DNA from: Steromphala cineraria | Taxonomy: Eukaryota > Mollusca > Gastropoda > Trochida > Trochidae | NCBI GenBank assembly: GCA_916613615.1 | Contig: OU744726.1 | Coordinates: 21,331,515-21,395,514 of the forward strand | Direction: 5' to 3' | DNA: 64,000 nt | In this document: one piece after another, positions 49,331 to 59,432 of the stretch | Numbering within the stretch: position 1 is the first letter of the stretch | Layout: every line of letters starts with the position of its first letter | Made by a program: the position numbers and the translations under genes | The notes under the pieces: model-generated | Seen by the model: only the letters and a program-made list of their open reading frames with translations | What the model was told of the DNA's origin: nothing | Databases searched by the model: none

Positions 49331-49788
49331 GCCAATAGTTTTCCCTCGAGTTGACAATTTTTTCAACAACTATGAATTATACGGTTGAATTAAGTATTGG
49401 GATGTTTGACCCCAAAGATAAAACATGTACTTATATCAATTGAGAATTGTTTTTTTGATTTACTGTTTTATAAAAAAAAAACATGTGAATGTCCGAAACC
49501 TCTTTGTTGATCTTGAAACCTTGAAACCTTTATCTATAACCTTTGTACATTACATCTTCTTATCATCTTAGGGTAATTCAGTGGTTTTAATGAACATTTG
49601 ATCACTTATGACTGGGATATTGCCCAAATGGAACATTACTCACTCACTTAATTAATGGTTGTTCGGTTTAATAGCTGCCAAAATGCTTTACATGTCGAAA
49701 CATATATTGTATAATTTATGTAAACTGAATATAGAAGTTAAAAAGTAAGTTTTCAATCATCGTTCTATAAATTGTAGTATGCCCATCC

Positions 49789-50080
49789 AAATATCTTATG
49801 TCAATGATTTATTAATGTTGTAAATAGATACTAAATATATCAAGCTGTGTGACAGAAATTTGCATACGATTTTGTCAAAATATCTCAGTTCTGGGTCCTT
49901 AAAATTGAAATATTCTCGAGATGAATTATTTAAATATCTTATGTCAATGATTTATTAATGAAGTTGTTAATATATACTAAATATATTAAGCTGTGTGATA
50001 GAAATTTTCATACGATTTTGTCAAAATATCTTAGTTCTGGGTCCTTAAAAATGAAATATTCTCGAGGTGAATTATTTAAA
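49789..50080. repeat. ~143-bp tandem duplication
   Basis: AAATATCTTATGTCAATGAT starts at 49789 and again at 49932. Both copies run through GAAATTT-CATACGATTTTG and TCTGGGTCCTTAAAA to ATTCTCGAG-TGAATTATTT with few differences. Confidence 0.88.
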
Positions 50081-50255
50081 TGTCGAGTATATTTAACAAT
50101 TATTTACATAGACATTACTCACGAAAACTCACACAAAATGAATAAGTCATCCCTCTACTTTTATCGAAATAGGTCCATTTATATGTATGTTTTCTAATTG
50201 TATGCACTAGACTTTGCATTGCAGAACAAGATGTTATTAATTCAATTTTAAATAG

Positions 50256-51400
50256 GTAAAACAGTGTGGCCTTGATCGGCATAGGGATCACGAAGGTTTC
50301 GGCGGTTTTTGTTGAAGTGTTTGGTTTGCTTAGTCTTTGTGATTGGGCCCCCATGCCATCAGACCGCACTGGTAGTTCCACGATACGAGGGGCTTATATA
50401 CCACAAATAAGAAGCGATACATCGCATTAAGTGTCCGGAAGAAAATGTGAAATATTAATCATTAGAGACGCATGTGATAAGTATCGAACAATCATGTTGG
50501 TCAATTCATCCTCTTCTCATTTGTGAAGTTTCTTTTTGCTAACGAAAGGCGTTATTTACGTCAGGAAGACTTTGAAAAGAGTTCTTTGTGATATTTCATT
50601 TGTATAAATAGTTTTGTTAACGTGTACGCACTTTAACCCCTTGTATACAATTAAGTATGAGAAATAGCCTAACTCTTAAGTTAGGTAATGTCAATTAATA
50701 TGTATAGATAGAAAATGAGAACGAAAGGTAGGGCACTTTCAAATTATTTGGTAAATTAGTGTTTCATAATATCGTCGCTATTGACCTATATGTACGTCAA
50801 TGAATAACAACTACATGAAAACGAAACAAGGCTATTCGTGTACAAACTAACCCAATTGATTGGTGATACAAGGGAGATAATCACTACTTCATACCAACCT
50901 AACGAGACTGAATATCATCTGATAAATTTATCAGTCCAATTCGAGAAAAGCGATGTATATTTTTATATTTCCAACAAAATGTTTTGATTAAATATTTCCT
51001 TAAGTTCATATAAATTATTGTAAGTGTACTCTTGTTTTGAAACTCTATTTCTTATAATATAATTCTGTTAGCTGCTCTTTAGTCAATGTAAACTATATCA
51101 TTATAACATATTTATTTACTACAAACAATTAAATGAAACCTCCCCACCCTTTCTTATAACCAAGTTCTGTTTTCCAATTCCCAAAACAAGTGGAATACCC
51201 TATCTGCCCAAATAGAAAGTAAAAACAATCGACAGTTCCCTGCCAATAAGTTTGCTATACCTTTGGGAAAGGTAATTCAATGTCGGATGTCAACGATACT
51301 TGAGTAAATGTCGATTTGAGTCAAATTACACACCCCCACTATTCAATTTATTCACATTTTAAAAGGGCAGTTGTACGTTTTTCACGTTGACAAAATGTTT
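50256..51400 (+). repeat. Clustered repeat unit, copy 7
   Basis: Contains the most extended hairpin: CAGTGTGG ... TGATCGGCATAGGGATCACG against TTTGTGATTGGGCCCCCATG and CCGCACTG (50262-50371, 110 bp). The distal block is at about 50815-50885 (ACGAAACAAGGCTATTCG ... CAAGGGAGATAATCAC). Pairs with copy 6 over its whole length. Confidence 0.68.
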
Positions 51401-52107
51401 ATACGAAATGAAAATAACTGTAATCGATTGCAAGACTTTGGGTTTGGTAAAAAATGGCATTTCTAAGTCGAATGTAGCATATGCGGTTACGCTATGTAAA
51501 CCAATTTCCCATTCTCAAATGATTAAAAAGGCCATAAGTATTTTAAAATGGCTGCCAACAGTTTTCGCTAGCGTTGATGGTTTCTTAAATGACTTCGGAT
51601 AATTCAGTTATGAGATTCTTTATCCCTAAGATAAACAATTAACCGTATACACTAATGTTGATTGAGAAAGAGATAAATATAAATTTCGGGTTTAAAAAGA
51701 ACAAACATGATAACTCCTTTTTAAAAAAACGCCAAATGCATAAAATGGACAGATAAGACTTAGAAGAAACAGTTTAAAGGAGCCGAGACATATGATTGTG
51801 GTTGGAAAGTGGCATCTCATTCAATATCCTGCTATTTCATTCGTGCAATAAACAATGATTTGGCATTTGAAACAAAAATGTTTCAATTCGCACCTTTAGT
51901 ATATAGTTTACTTTTCTTCTGAAATAAATCATTAGACATATAGGTATGAATTCAATCTCATAATGGGTATTTATTTATTTTAAAGTAGTTCAGTTGTTTG
52001 TTTGTGTCAGTGAACCCCAGTAAGAGATCCAACAATATTAACTTACAATTATCGGTGAAAATTTGAAAATATAAAATTATCGAAAAACGTGCTACCCACT
52101 TTAAAGT
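51361..52107. mobile_element. Diverged relative of the T2/Kolobok-like MITE
   Basis: The left terminus is AAAAGGGCAGTTGTACGTTT. The right terminus is GAAAAACGTGCTACCCACTT followed by TAAAG, preceded by the same subterminal sequence as copies 1 and 4 (CAATTATCGGTGAAA, AAATTATC). It is 747 bp, twice the length of the common family. A shorter left-end relative sits at about 49241-49370. Confidence 0.6.
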
Positions 52108-52999
52108 ATACATAAATAAACCTTAATTAATCGACAAAAGTCGTACGTTGTTCTAAAAAAACTCGTCGTCAATATCAAGAGAAAATTGTCAAATTCTTAA
52201 ATAAAACGTCAATATTTAATTGTCACTCGTCAATAGTCAATTACCTAGTGGCCATGAGAAGCACGCGTACCTTGAGATGCACGTGCAATTTTCACATCCA
52301 TTGAAAATCGTGCGGCACGTGCCACTGGTTGCCTGCAGTTGAAAGGGTACACCCAGGGAACAAACTTTCAGAGGAAAGTAAACGTAAAAAGTAAAAGTTA
52401 TTAAAGAATTCTGTTTAAATCTCAAGAGATGTCAAATAACAGAGTTTCTTTCAAATTTTATCTGAAAGCATATTTCCTGTTCAAACAATCTTTTTCAATC
52501 AGAATTGATACAGAAAAAAGTTTTTACGTTCAAACTCAAAGACTTCTTCTTGTATGTATGTAAGTGCCATAATGCACTATCAAGCGTTTTGTACATATAG
52601 AATATCGTTCACATGTAGAATGTTATTTTCGTGAGCTGATATCAATAAACATTTACCATTTTCTCGTGAAATCATGATTAGTGTTATCAAAGTACCATTT
52701 CATCGTATAATATCGTATACATAATACCTTTATGTCAATCAGGTTCTATATTATTGTTCTGAGTCTATATTATTGTTCTTTTGTCGACGAAAAATTGTTA
52801 GGTTAGTTAGGTTATTGAAGAACATCAAAGATGAAAGTTTCTACACCTCTACCAACCAGAACATCTACTACCGATCAAACTACACTCCTGATATTCTGAG
52901 CTTATGAAATTCAACTTTCAAATGCTTTTTTGGTACAACTTTTCACGCAATACATTGAAATCTACGGAAGCATCCTAGTACCACAGTAAAAAATTGTAT

Positions 53000-53490
53000 T
53001 CCTAATTAGGAGATACCATCACCTTAGTAGGACTTAATCATCACCTAATTAGGACAAAACTATCACCTAATTAGGATTTTCTAACTCCTAATCAGGAGAT
53101 AGTTATCACCTTATTAGGAGATAGTTATCACCTAATAAGGACTTAGTTATCACCTAATTAGGAGATTGTTATCACTTAATTAGGAGATCGTTTTACCTTA
53201 TTAGGAAAACCTATCTTATAATAATGATATATTAATTCCTATTTATGATATACTAACTCATAATTAGGATTTAGTTATCACCTATTTATGAGATACTAAC
53301 TCCTAATTAGGAGAGAGTTGTCACCTAAATAGGAGATAGTTATCACCTAATTAAGACTTAATTATCTCATGATTAGGAGATACTATCTCCTAATTAAGAG
53401 TAACTATCTCCTAATAAGGAGATTATTAATTAGGTGATAGTATATCCTAATAAGGTGAAAGTATCTCCTAATTAAGCGATAATTAAGTCC
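53000..53490. repeat. Array of CCTAATTAGG palindrome units
   Basis: About twenty degenerate units of 22-24 bp, consensus CCTAATTAGGAGATAGTTAT plus CAC. Most units contain the self-complementary CCTAATTAGG, some in variants (CCTAATAAGG, CCTATTTATG). It abuts the 3' side of the Penelope-like remnant. Confidence 0.85.
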
Positions 53491-53494
53491 TAAA

Positions 53495-54480
53495 ACGTAA
53501 AACGGAAAACATGTATCTTAGTAACTTCTTTATTGCATGAAATGCGACGTTTCGGTGTAGATACTAACACCGTTATCAAGCAAATGGTACTGGACATGAT
53601 GATGGGGAGTTATATATACATAAATGGATAAAAAAGTTTATACAATTGTGTAGTTTGATGTAGTGACACATAAATAAGTCTATACAAAGAAATAGGTTGG
53701 TGGACATGGTGGTGGTTGATTGTTATTACAGTACAGTGAGGAATTTATACATTAGAGTAGGTTGATGATGTACAGGTTGATTGGTTGTTGTTACAGTAGA
53801 ATACACATGATTAAGCCAGATGGACAAAGTGAGTTACTAGTGAGTGGATTTAATCAGATGGTGGTATGCTGATGGAAGATAATAGCCTTGATCACGATTG
53901 ATAGATGGGTTTAGACGATGGATGTTGATTGATTCTAAGTATTCCTAATCCTGTAGTTTGATTTGTTGATTTCGAGCTTTTTGATGTTATGCAAAAGAAT
54001 TTTGTGCTTGGGATTAGCCTCGATGGGTTCAGATATTGCCGATTTGGAGTCTATCTTTTGTACTGAGGATTGATGCTCCTTGATTCTGCACTGCAATGGA
54101 CATTTCTCCGATGTAAGAATGTCCACATTCACAGTGAAAGTGGTACACTACACCTGAGGGGTCTTCTTTGGTGGTTGTTGGGGGCTTGCCGGTTGCTATT
54201 AGTTGATTCTGGATGGATCTGCTTTTCTGGAAGATAACATCTATATTTGCCTGCTGCTTCAGAATCGCTGGATATGGTTGCTGATGGTTGGGATGTATGG
54301 GATGGCTATAATGAAGGGGGCTGACTGCTGACGGGGTTGTTTTTCTCTAGGTCTCAGGGTAGTATTGATGATCTTGTTGACTAGCTTGGCAGGATACTGG
54401 TTGAAGTTTATGAAGACATGTCGTAGATGTTGTAGCTCAACCTCTAATGCGCCGGTGGTGAAGACAGGGAAAATGTGGTG
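53495..54480 (-). pseudogene. Penelope-like retroelement remnant with GIY-YIG region
   Basis: Read on the minus strand, the piece begins near 54440 with E-L-Q-H-L-R-H-V-F and a P-Y-I-P motif. At about 54170-54110 it has G-V-V-Y-H-F-H-C-E-C-G-H-S-Y-I-G-E. A frame change follows, then R-I-K-E-H-Q, S-A-I-S-E and H-K-I-L at about 54100-53990. The order (linker, C-x-C, Y-I-G-E, K-x-H, S-A-I-S-E-H-like, G-H-like) is that of reverse transcriptase elements ending in a GIY-YIG endonuclease. The tail region includes TTGATAACGGTGTTAGTATC and ACCGAAACGTCGC, common near the ends of such elements. At least one stop and frame changes make it non-functional. Confidence 0.68.
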
Positions 54481-54804
54481 AAAGGCCTATTAAACTGTTT
54501 ACAAACGTTTTTGATTCGCAACCGTCAGGCGATAGCATCGACAGTGCTGACTGCATTTAAGCTCCTACACTGCTCTGTGAACCCCGATGAGAGATCATAA
54601 TAAGAGAGTCAAACAGACCATGCCATACTACCTAATTAATACAAGTTTCTCTATGTATCATGTTTGATTAGATTCGTATCAGGTGTCTACATATAATTAA
54701 AACAACATTGGACAGTAACATGACTTGTTATCTGTTGAGAAACTTGCTGCTCAAAAACTGTGAACACTTCTACATTTTATGGTGTTTTGTATAATTGTGA
54801 TTGA

Positions 54805-54955
54805 TGTTAAGCTATGCAAACATTTACTAGAATAGCTGTAATTTCAACTATAAGCGTAATCGCAATTCCAAATATATCATAGAAGTTCTGCGAATGAGTG
54901 AAAGCAATATTTGGTCGGTCAATAATGTTGAAAACAACTTCCAGAGTTGAACACA
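54805..54955. repeat. Diverged ~150-bp repeat (second copy at 56252-56402)
   Basis: Both copies share GCAAACATT-A-TAGAATA, TTCCAAATATA-CA-AGAAGT and TCTGCG-ATGAGTGA followed by GGTCG-TCA-TAA and a final TTCCAGAGTT. They are in the same orientation 1.45 kb apart. No coding signal; probably an old dispersed element. Confidence 0.65.
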
Positions 54956-56251
54956 ACTTCTAGTCGATAATGGTCTGGTCTGCAGATGAGGTGTTACATA
55001 GTCCATCACATGCCTAGAAGTCTACGCCCAAGTATACCAAGTGGATCGATGTAAGTCTATGTCGGAACACGAGTTTATTAATGTTATGTTTTATTATATG
55101 ATGGACGAGTGTTCTGTTCTCTGATAAGCCGAGGCAGATGGTCATCGACAATGATCAAATCTTATGTTGACCGCTGTAAACGTCACGCGAGGTCAACATA
55201 ACAATCCAATGACCTGGAGCTAAAAAAAGATCACAACTGCAAGGGCTGTTAAGAGTTGCTTCCCATTGCAGTTACAGCTTTATAAATTTTTCAATGCTGG
55301 TGCCGACGTATGTAGTTGAAGAAATTAAAAGGTTATTTCAGATTAAGGAAAAATAGAAGACTAGAAGGGCAACATCATCATCAGCACATACTATATATAG
55401 TATCAACGTCACTAGTAAAAGGTTTACTGTTAAAACATAAAATTAAAAAAACAGAATTTGTAAAAAATCATTGAAATTTTCATAAATCATGTTATAAAAC
55501 AGTTGTTGGGCAAATAGTACATTTCCTTCATCAATCTTCCCCTTTTCTGTTTGCAATCCTTTTTAGATTCCTGCGTGAATTGAATCAAAAACCTTTGGCT
55601 TAATCCCATGATCAACACGTGTTTGTGCAACTGTCACGTGAAAATGCATTTGACGTTAGACATGCGGACCTATACAATGAAACGATTGACAGCATCGAAC
55701 ACATCTGGATATAAGCAGGACTTATAATACTTTTCGGTCTAATGAAGATTAAGCGTTGGACTGACATAAGTTGATACCAAGACATCTGGTCCATGGCGAA
55801 AGTAACGTTACAAATGCTCACATTTGTCCAGTTCAAAATTGATATTTAAAATATCTTTTTGATTTAAAGTCTGAGTAAGCTTGAACAACCCCGTTCTCTC
55901 CCAACATACACTCCTAATCTCGTCAAAAGTGTGGTCATTGACCTGTCAGAAGGATTCAATGCCCTTTATCGCTTTATGCATGTACGCTGCACTGAGCATT
56001 ATGAAGAACCCAGATACTTTAGAGAGGAGATGCTAATTGGAACTGTATCGGTCCAACAGGTCATACCGCACTATTGTACATGTAGTGAGCTTCCTATATA
56101 TCATAGATGTGTGTATGAAAAAACCTACCTCGGGTATCGACATATAGTCAAAACAATATTTGACATTTCCTATACTAGGGTAACTGTGCTAAAACCTTCT
56201 CCGAACAATCGATGCCCATAATGTCACATTATGGCGTTTCGCGGTGGGATT

Positions 56252-56402
56252 GATATTAAAGCTTTAAGCAAACATTCAGTAGAATACCTGCAATTCCAGT
56301 CAAAAACGTTATTTTAGTTCCAAATATACCACAGAAGTTCTGCGCATGAGTGAGGGCAATCGATTGGTCGATCAGTAACCAGAGATGCGAGTTCCAGAGT
56401 TA
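56252..56402. repeat. Second copy of the ~150-bp repeat
   Basis: Partner of the copy at 54805-54955; see that entry for shared blocks. The interval between them has only short open frames without recognisable motifs. Confidence 0.65.
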
Positions 56403-57029
56403 GATATTAATGGCAGCGCGCAGTGGATGTGCTGTCTCATCTCGATTAGCCGTAATTATCTTCAACGTCACCCTCGTTATCATAATCATCATCATCACTC
56501 GTTTATGACTCAAAATGATCCACGGGCGTTGGTACATGAGTAACAAAATATTATATATTACAATTATGACAGTTACTAAACATTTCCAGACATGAAGATT
56601 CGTAAGACATAGCAACCGATGGTGCTACAAACAATCTTAATGAACTATCGAGAGTGTTTTGGGGTAGAAAGGTTGACAAAACCTTAACATACTTCGAAAG
56701 TATCAATGATATTCTTGGAACGATGATTTACAATGATTGTAAGAATTGTCATCTAGTCCAGGACATAGCTTGACGTCACATACGTCTCCGATCAAGTATA
56801 CCCTGTGATAGTATTATACGATGTAGGCCCAGATCTGAATACGAGTTGGATAAATATGATAACAATGCCGAACAATAGTTGTTCTATGTAATCTTTTATT
56901 TACAATGCGAGTCGATTGCGGAGAGGAAATCTTTAGACTGCGACTTGACTTAATTTAAATTCAACATTTCTTTTCCCTTTTCATCGCCATTTCTAGAAAT
57001 CCTTTGTTGTATCATGATCATTCCACAAT

Positions 57030-57108
57030 GCATACTTGAATACGATAATCCCTTATTAGCAATAATACTGTATTATTAGTAATAGGAGATTATCGTATTC
57101 AAGTATGC
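57030..57108. repeat. 79-bp hairpin with 21-bp perfect stem
   Basis: GCATACTTGAATACGATAAT plus C (57030-57050) is the exact inverse of 57088-57108. The stem continues with minor mismatches (CCTTATTAGCAATAATA against TATTATTAGTAATAGGA) to a loop of a few bases. This is close to a full-length palindrome. It could be a miniature foldback element or the template of a hairpin RNA. Confidence 0.85.
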
Positions 57109-58678
57109 TTATTAGGAACCGTTTTTATTAGCAATACAAGTCCCTGTGGATCATTCATTTTGAAAGAAATTCACGAATTTATTTAACATTTTGTCAACCA
57201 CGTAAATCAATGATTCAAGTCCCTATTTAATTAATAATCTTACGAAAGTAGTAGAGAGACTTCCGGTACTAGGGAACGAGTGAACTTGTCCAAGATGTTG
57301 AGTTTGGATTTGTGGGACTCAATCTTAAAAACTTCTATTGTGTGTAGAGATTTGCATTATGTCATTTTTGCATTGAGAAACTAAAATGCGCTGTATAAAA
57401 CCACCTTGTAAAGAATACCAGTTTTGTTTGAAATATAATGCTTAGGTTCGTCATACCGTAACCATTTGAAGTTTATGGTTGTTGAAATAGTTGTGTAGAT
57501 TTTAGTTCAAATGGACATGTTTGAAATATACATATGAAAATAAGTTAAGCACCCCAACGTTTTTTTTTCAGTAGCCAAACTTGTCTGATAATAAAAAAGA
57601 CAATGTGGTAGTAGACGTAATCGTATGATATGATAAACCAAAATTTAGTAGGTCCTGGGAGAAAATTTTATTCGTATACCGTTTCGCATCTTTTTTATAT
57701 CCACATTCATAACAATGTAGTCGTTTTATGTCAAGATACAAGTTAAATTATTCAGAAAAAGGAAAGTGATTGTTGGTAGTTTTAATTTTGGTGATTCCAT
57801 TCTTTCAAGCCAACTGGTCAAACTTTAGTATCAGCCTTTTAGTCAAAAGTCACTAGTTAGACCACAATTAACCTTCAAAATCACAAATTCTTAAAAAAAT
57901 GAATGGTAGAAAGAATTTATCTTGCCGAATGTTCAAACAAAACGCATATAATATGAAGAGTAAGAAAAACGTTAACTGCTTATGTCATTTTACTATAGTT
58001 TGTTCATAGCTTATCGGTTGATCAAAAGTAACGACCTTGATCATGTGTTGAGGTGACATACATTGTACATTTCAAGACGCTCAATCTGCACGCTTTTTTC
58101 ATGTTTTTTTTATGTGCCGGGGTATAAATGATTTATCACATCGCTGAAGAGGGTGATATCAGTATTTATCCAGGGTCACGTGGACCAATCAGAGACATGA
58201 GGTAGGATAATGTTTATTACGTACGTAGTGTTTTCACTACAGCCATACTTATTTTGGTTAAACTGCAGTGCTATTACAAATTCAGTCGTAATCTTTTGAA
58301 ACATCAACATTATCAACAAAATTATTAACAGAATCCAATTTTTCATGTTTGGAGTGATATATTCATTCAAACTTTCAGTTTTGAATTTAAGGGGTCCTTA
58401 ATTATTTTCCATTTGTATATCTGTTTGATGTGTTAAAGTTTGAAAGTTGTTTTTAGTAAGCCAGGAATTGTCAGTTTGTAAAATAATCATAATTGTAATG
58501 TTGTAGTTAAATATACACACAAAAACTTAATTAATCACTCCTTTTTATCAGAAATAAGTGCTGATGATAAATAATACCAATTTCCATCAATTACGGGTTT
58601 TCGATAGAACGATCATATCTAGCGTTTAAACGAAAAATTCACTCGATTTACGAGTTACTAGTCTCTTTATATAATGTT

Positions 58679-59042
58679 TAAAGGGGCAGTAGCACGTTTT
58701 TTTGCGATTTTATATTCTTAATTTTTCACTGATAATTGTACATTAATGCTAATTTTATTAATTTGATAGTGTCAAAAATCTTGTTACACAAACCAATCAT
58801 CCATAGTCAGAGAACAAATTATAAAGATTTACATAAAATCCATTGGCAGCCATTTTTGTGTGAACACCTTTAATTCATTTTGTGTAAGAAAAGGAATCGC
58901 ATGACTTTACTTTACATTATGTATTTGATTTATTACTGCTTTATTTAGTTTAAATACACTGTCTTTATATTGGAAGCATTTATTTTCATTTTCCTGACAT
59001 CACCTTATAGTTTCCCCTAAAAACGTGCTACTGCCCCTTTAA
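58679..59042. mobile_element. T2/Kolobok-like MITE, copy 5 (complete, inverted)
   Basis: A 364-bp copy in the opposite orientation to copies 1 and 4. TTAA-AGGGGCAGTAGCACG is at the left and CGTGCTACTGCCCCT-TTAA at the right, so both TTAA flanks are preserved. Best copy for defining the ends. Confidence 0.85.
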
Positions 59043-59432
59043 ACAACGGCTTGGTATTTTTGAGTCAAACTAGAAGTTACCTGTTGATTGAAAATGAAAG
59101 TCAATATTTTTTGCTGCGATTTGATAAATTCTCTTGAGTGAATTTATGACTTTTAAGTTAATGACCTCATATTTGAAGTCAGTCCTTAAAGCGGACGAAT
59201 TGCGAACCTTTGAAATCACAAACTAATTAAATATCAAATTTTAGAAAAATGGCCAAACCATAAAAGAAAATGGCTTATCTTAAAGGAAAAGAAGTGTTTG
59301 ATCAACAAGTTCAACTCAAAGAATCTAAAAGATTGTAGGCATCTTCCAAATTATTGTTGAAAATGAAAATTCCTTTTTGGATACATGAAAAAGGGTTTTG
59401 TGTATGAATGTCAACTTGGAATAAAAAAAAAT

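Noticed and set aside
53000..53490. CRISPR-like array
   Set aside because: Units are contiguous and degenerate with no unique spacers, and the DNA is eukaryotic; it is a minisatellite.
55931..56221. 96-codon plus-strand frame and a weakly similar stretch near 60160
   Set aside because: Similarity is patchy at DNA level and not in frame; no motif recognised.
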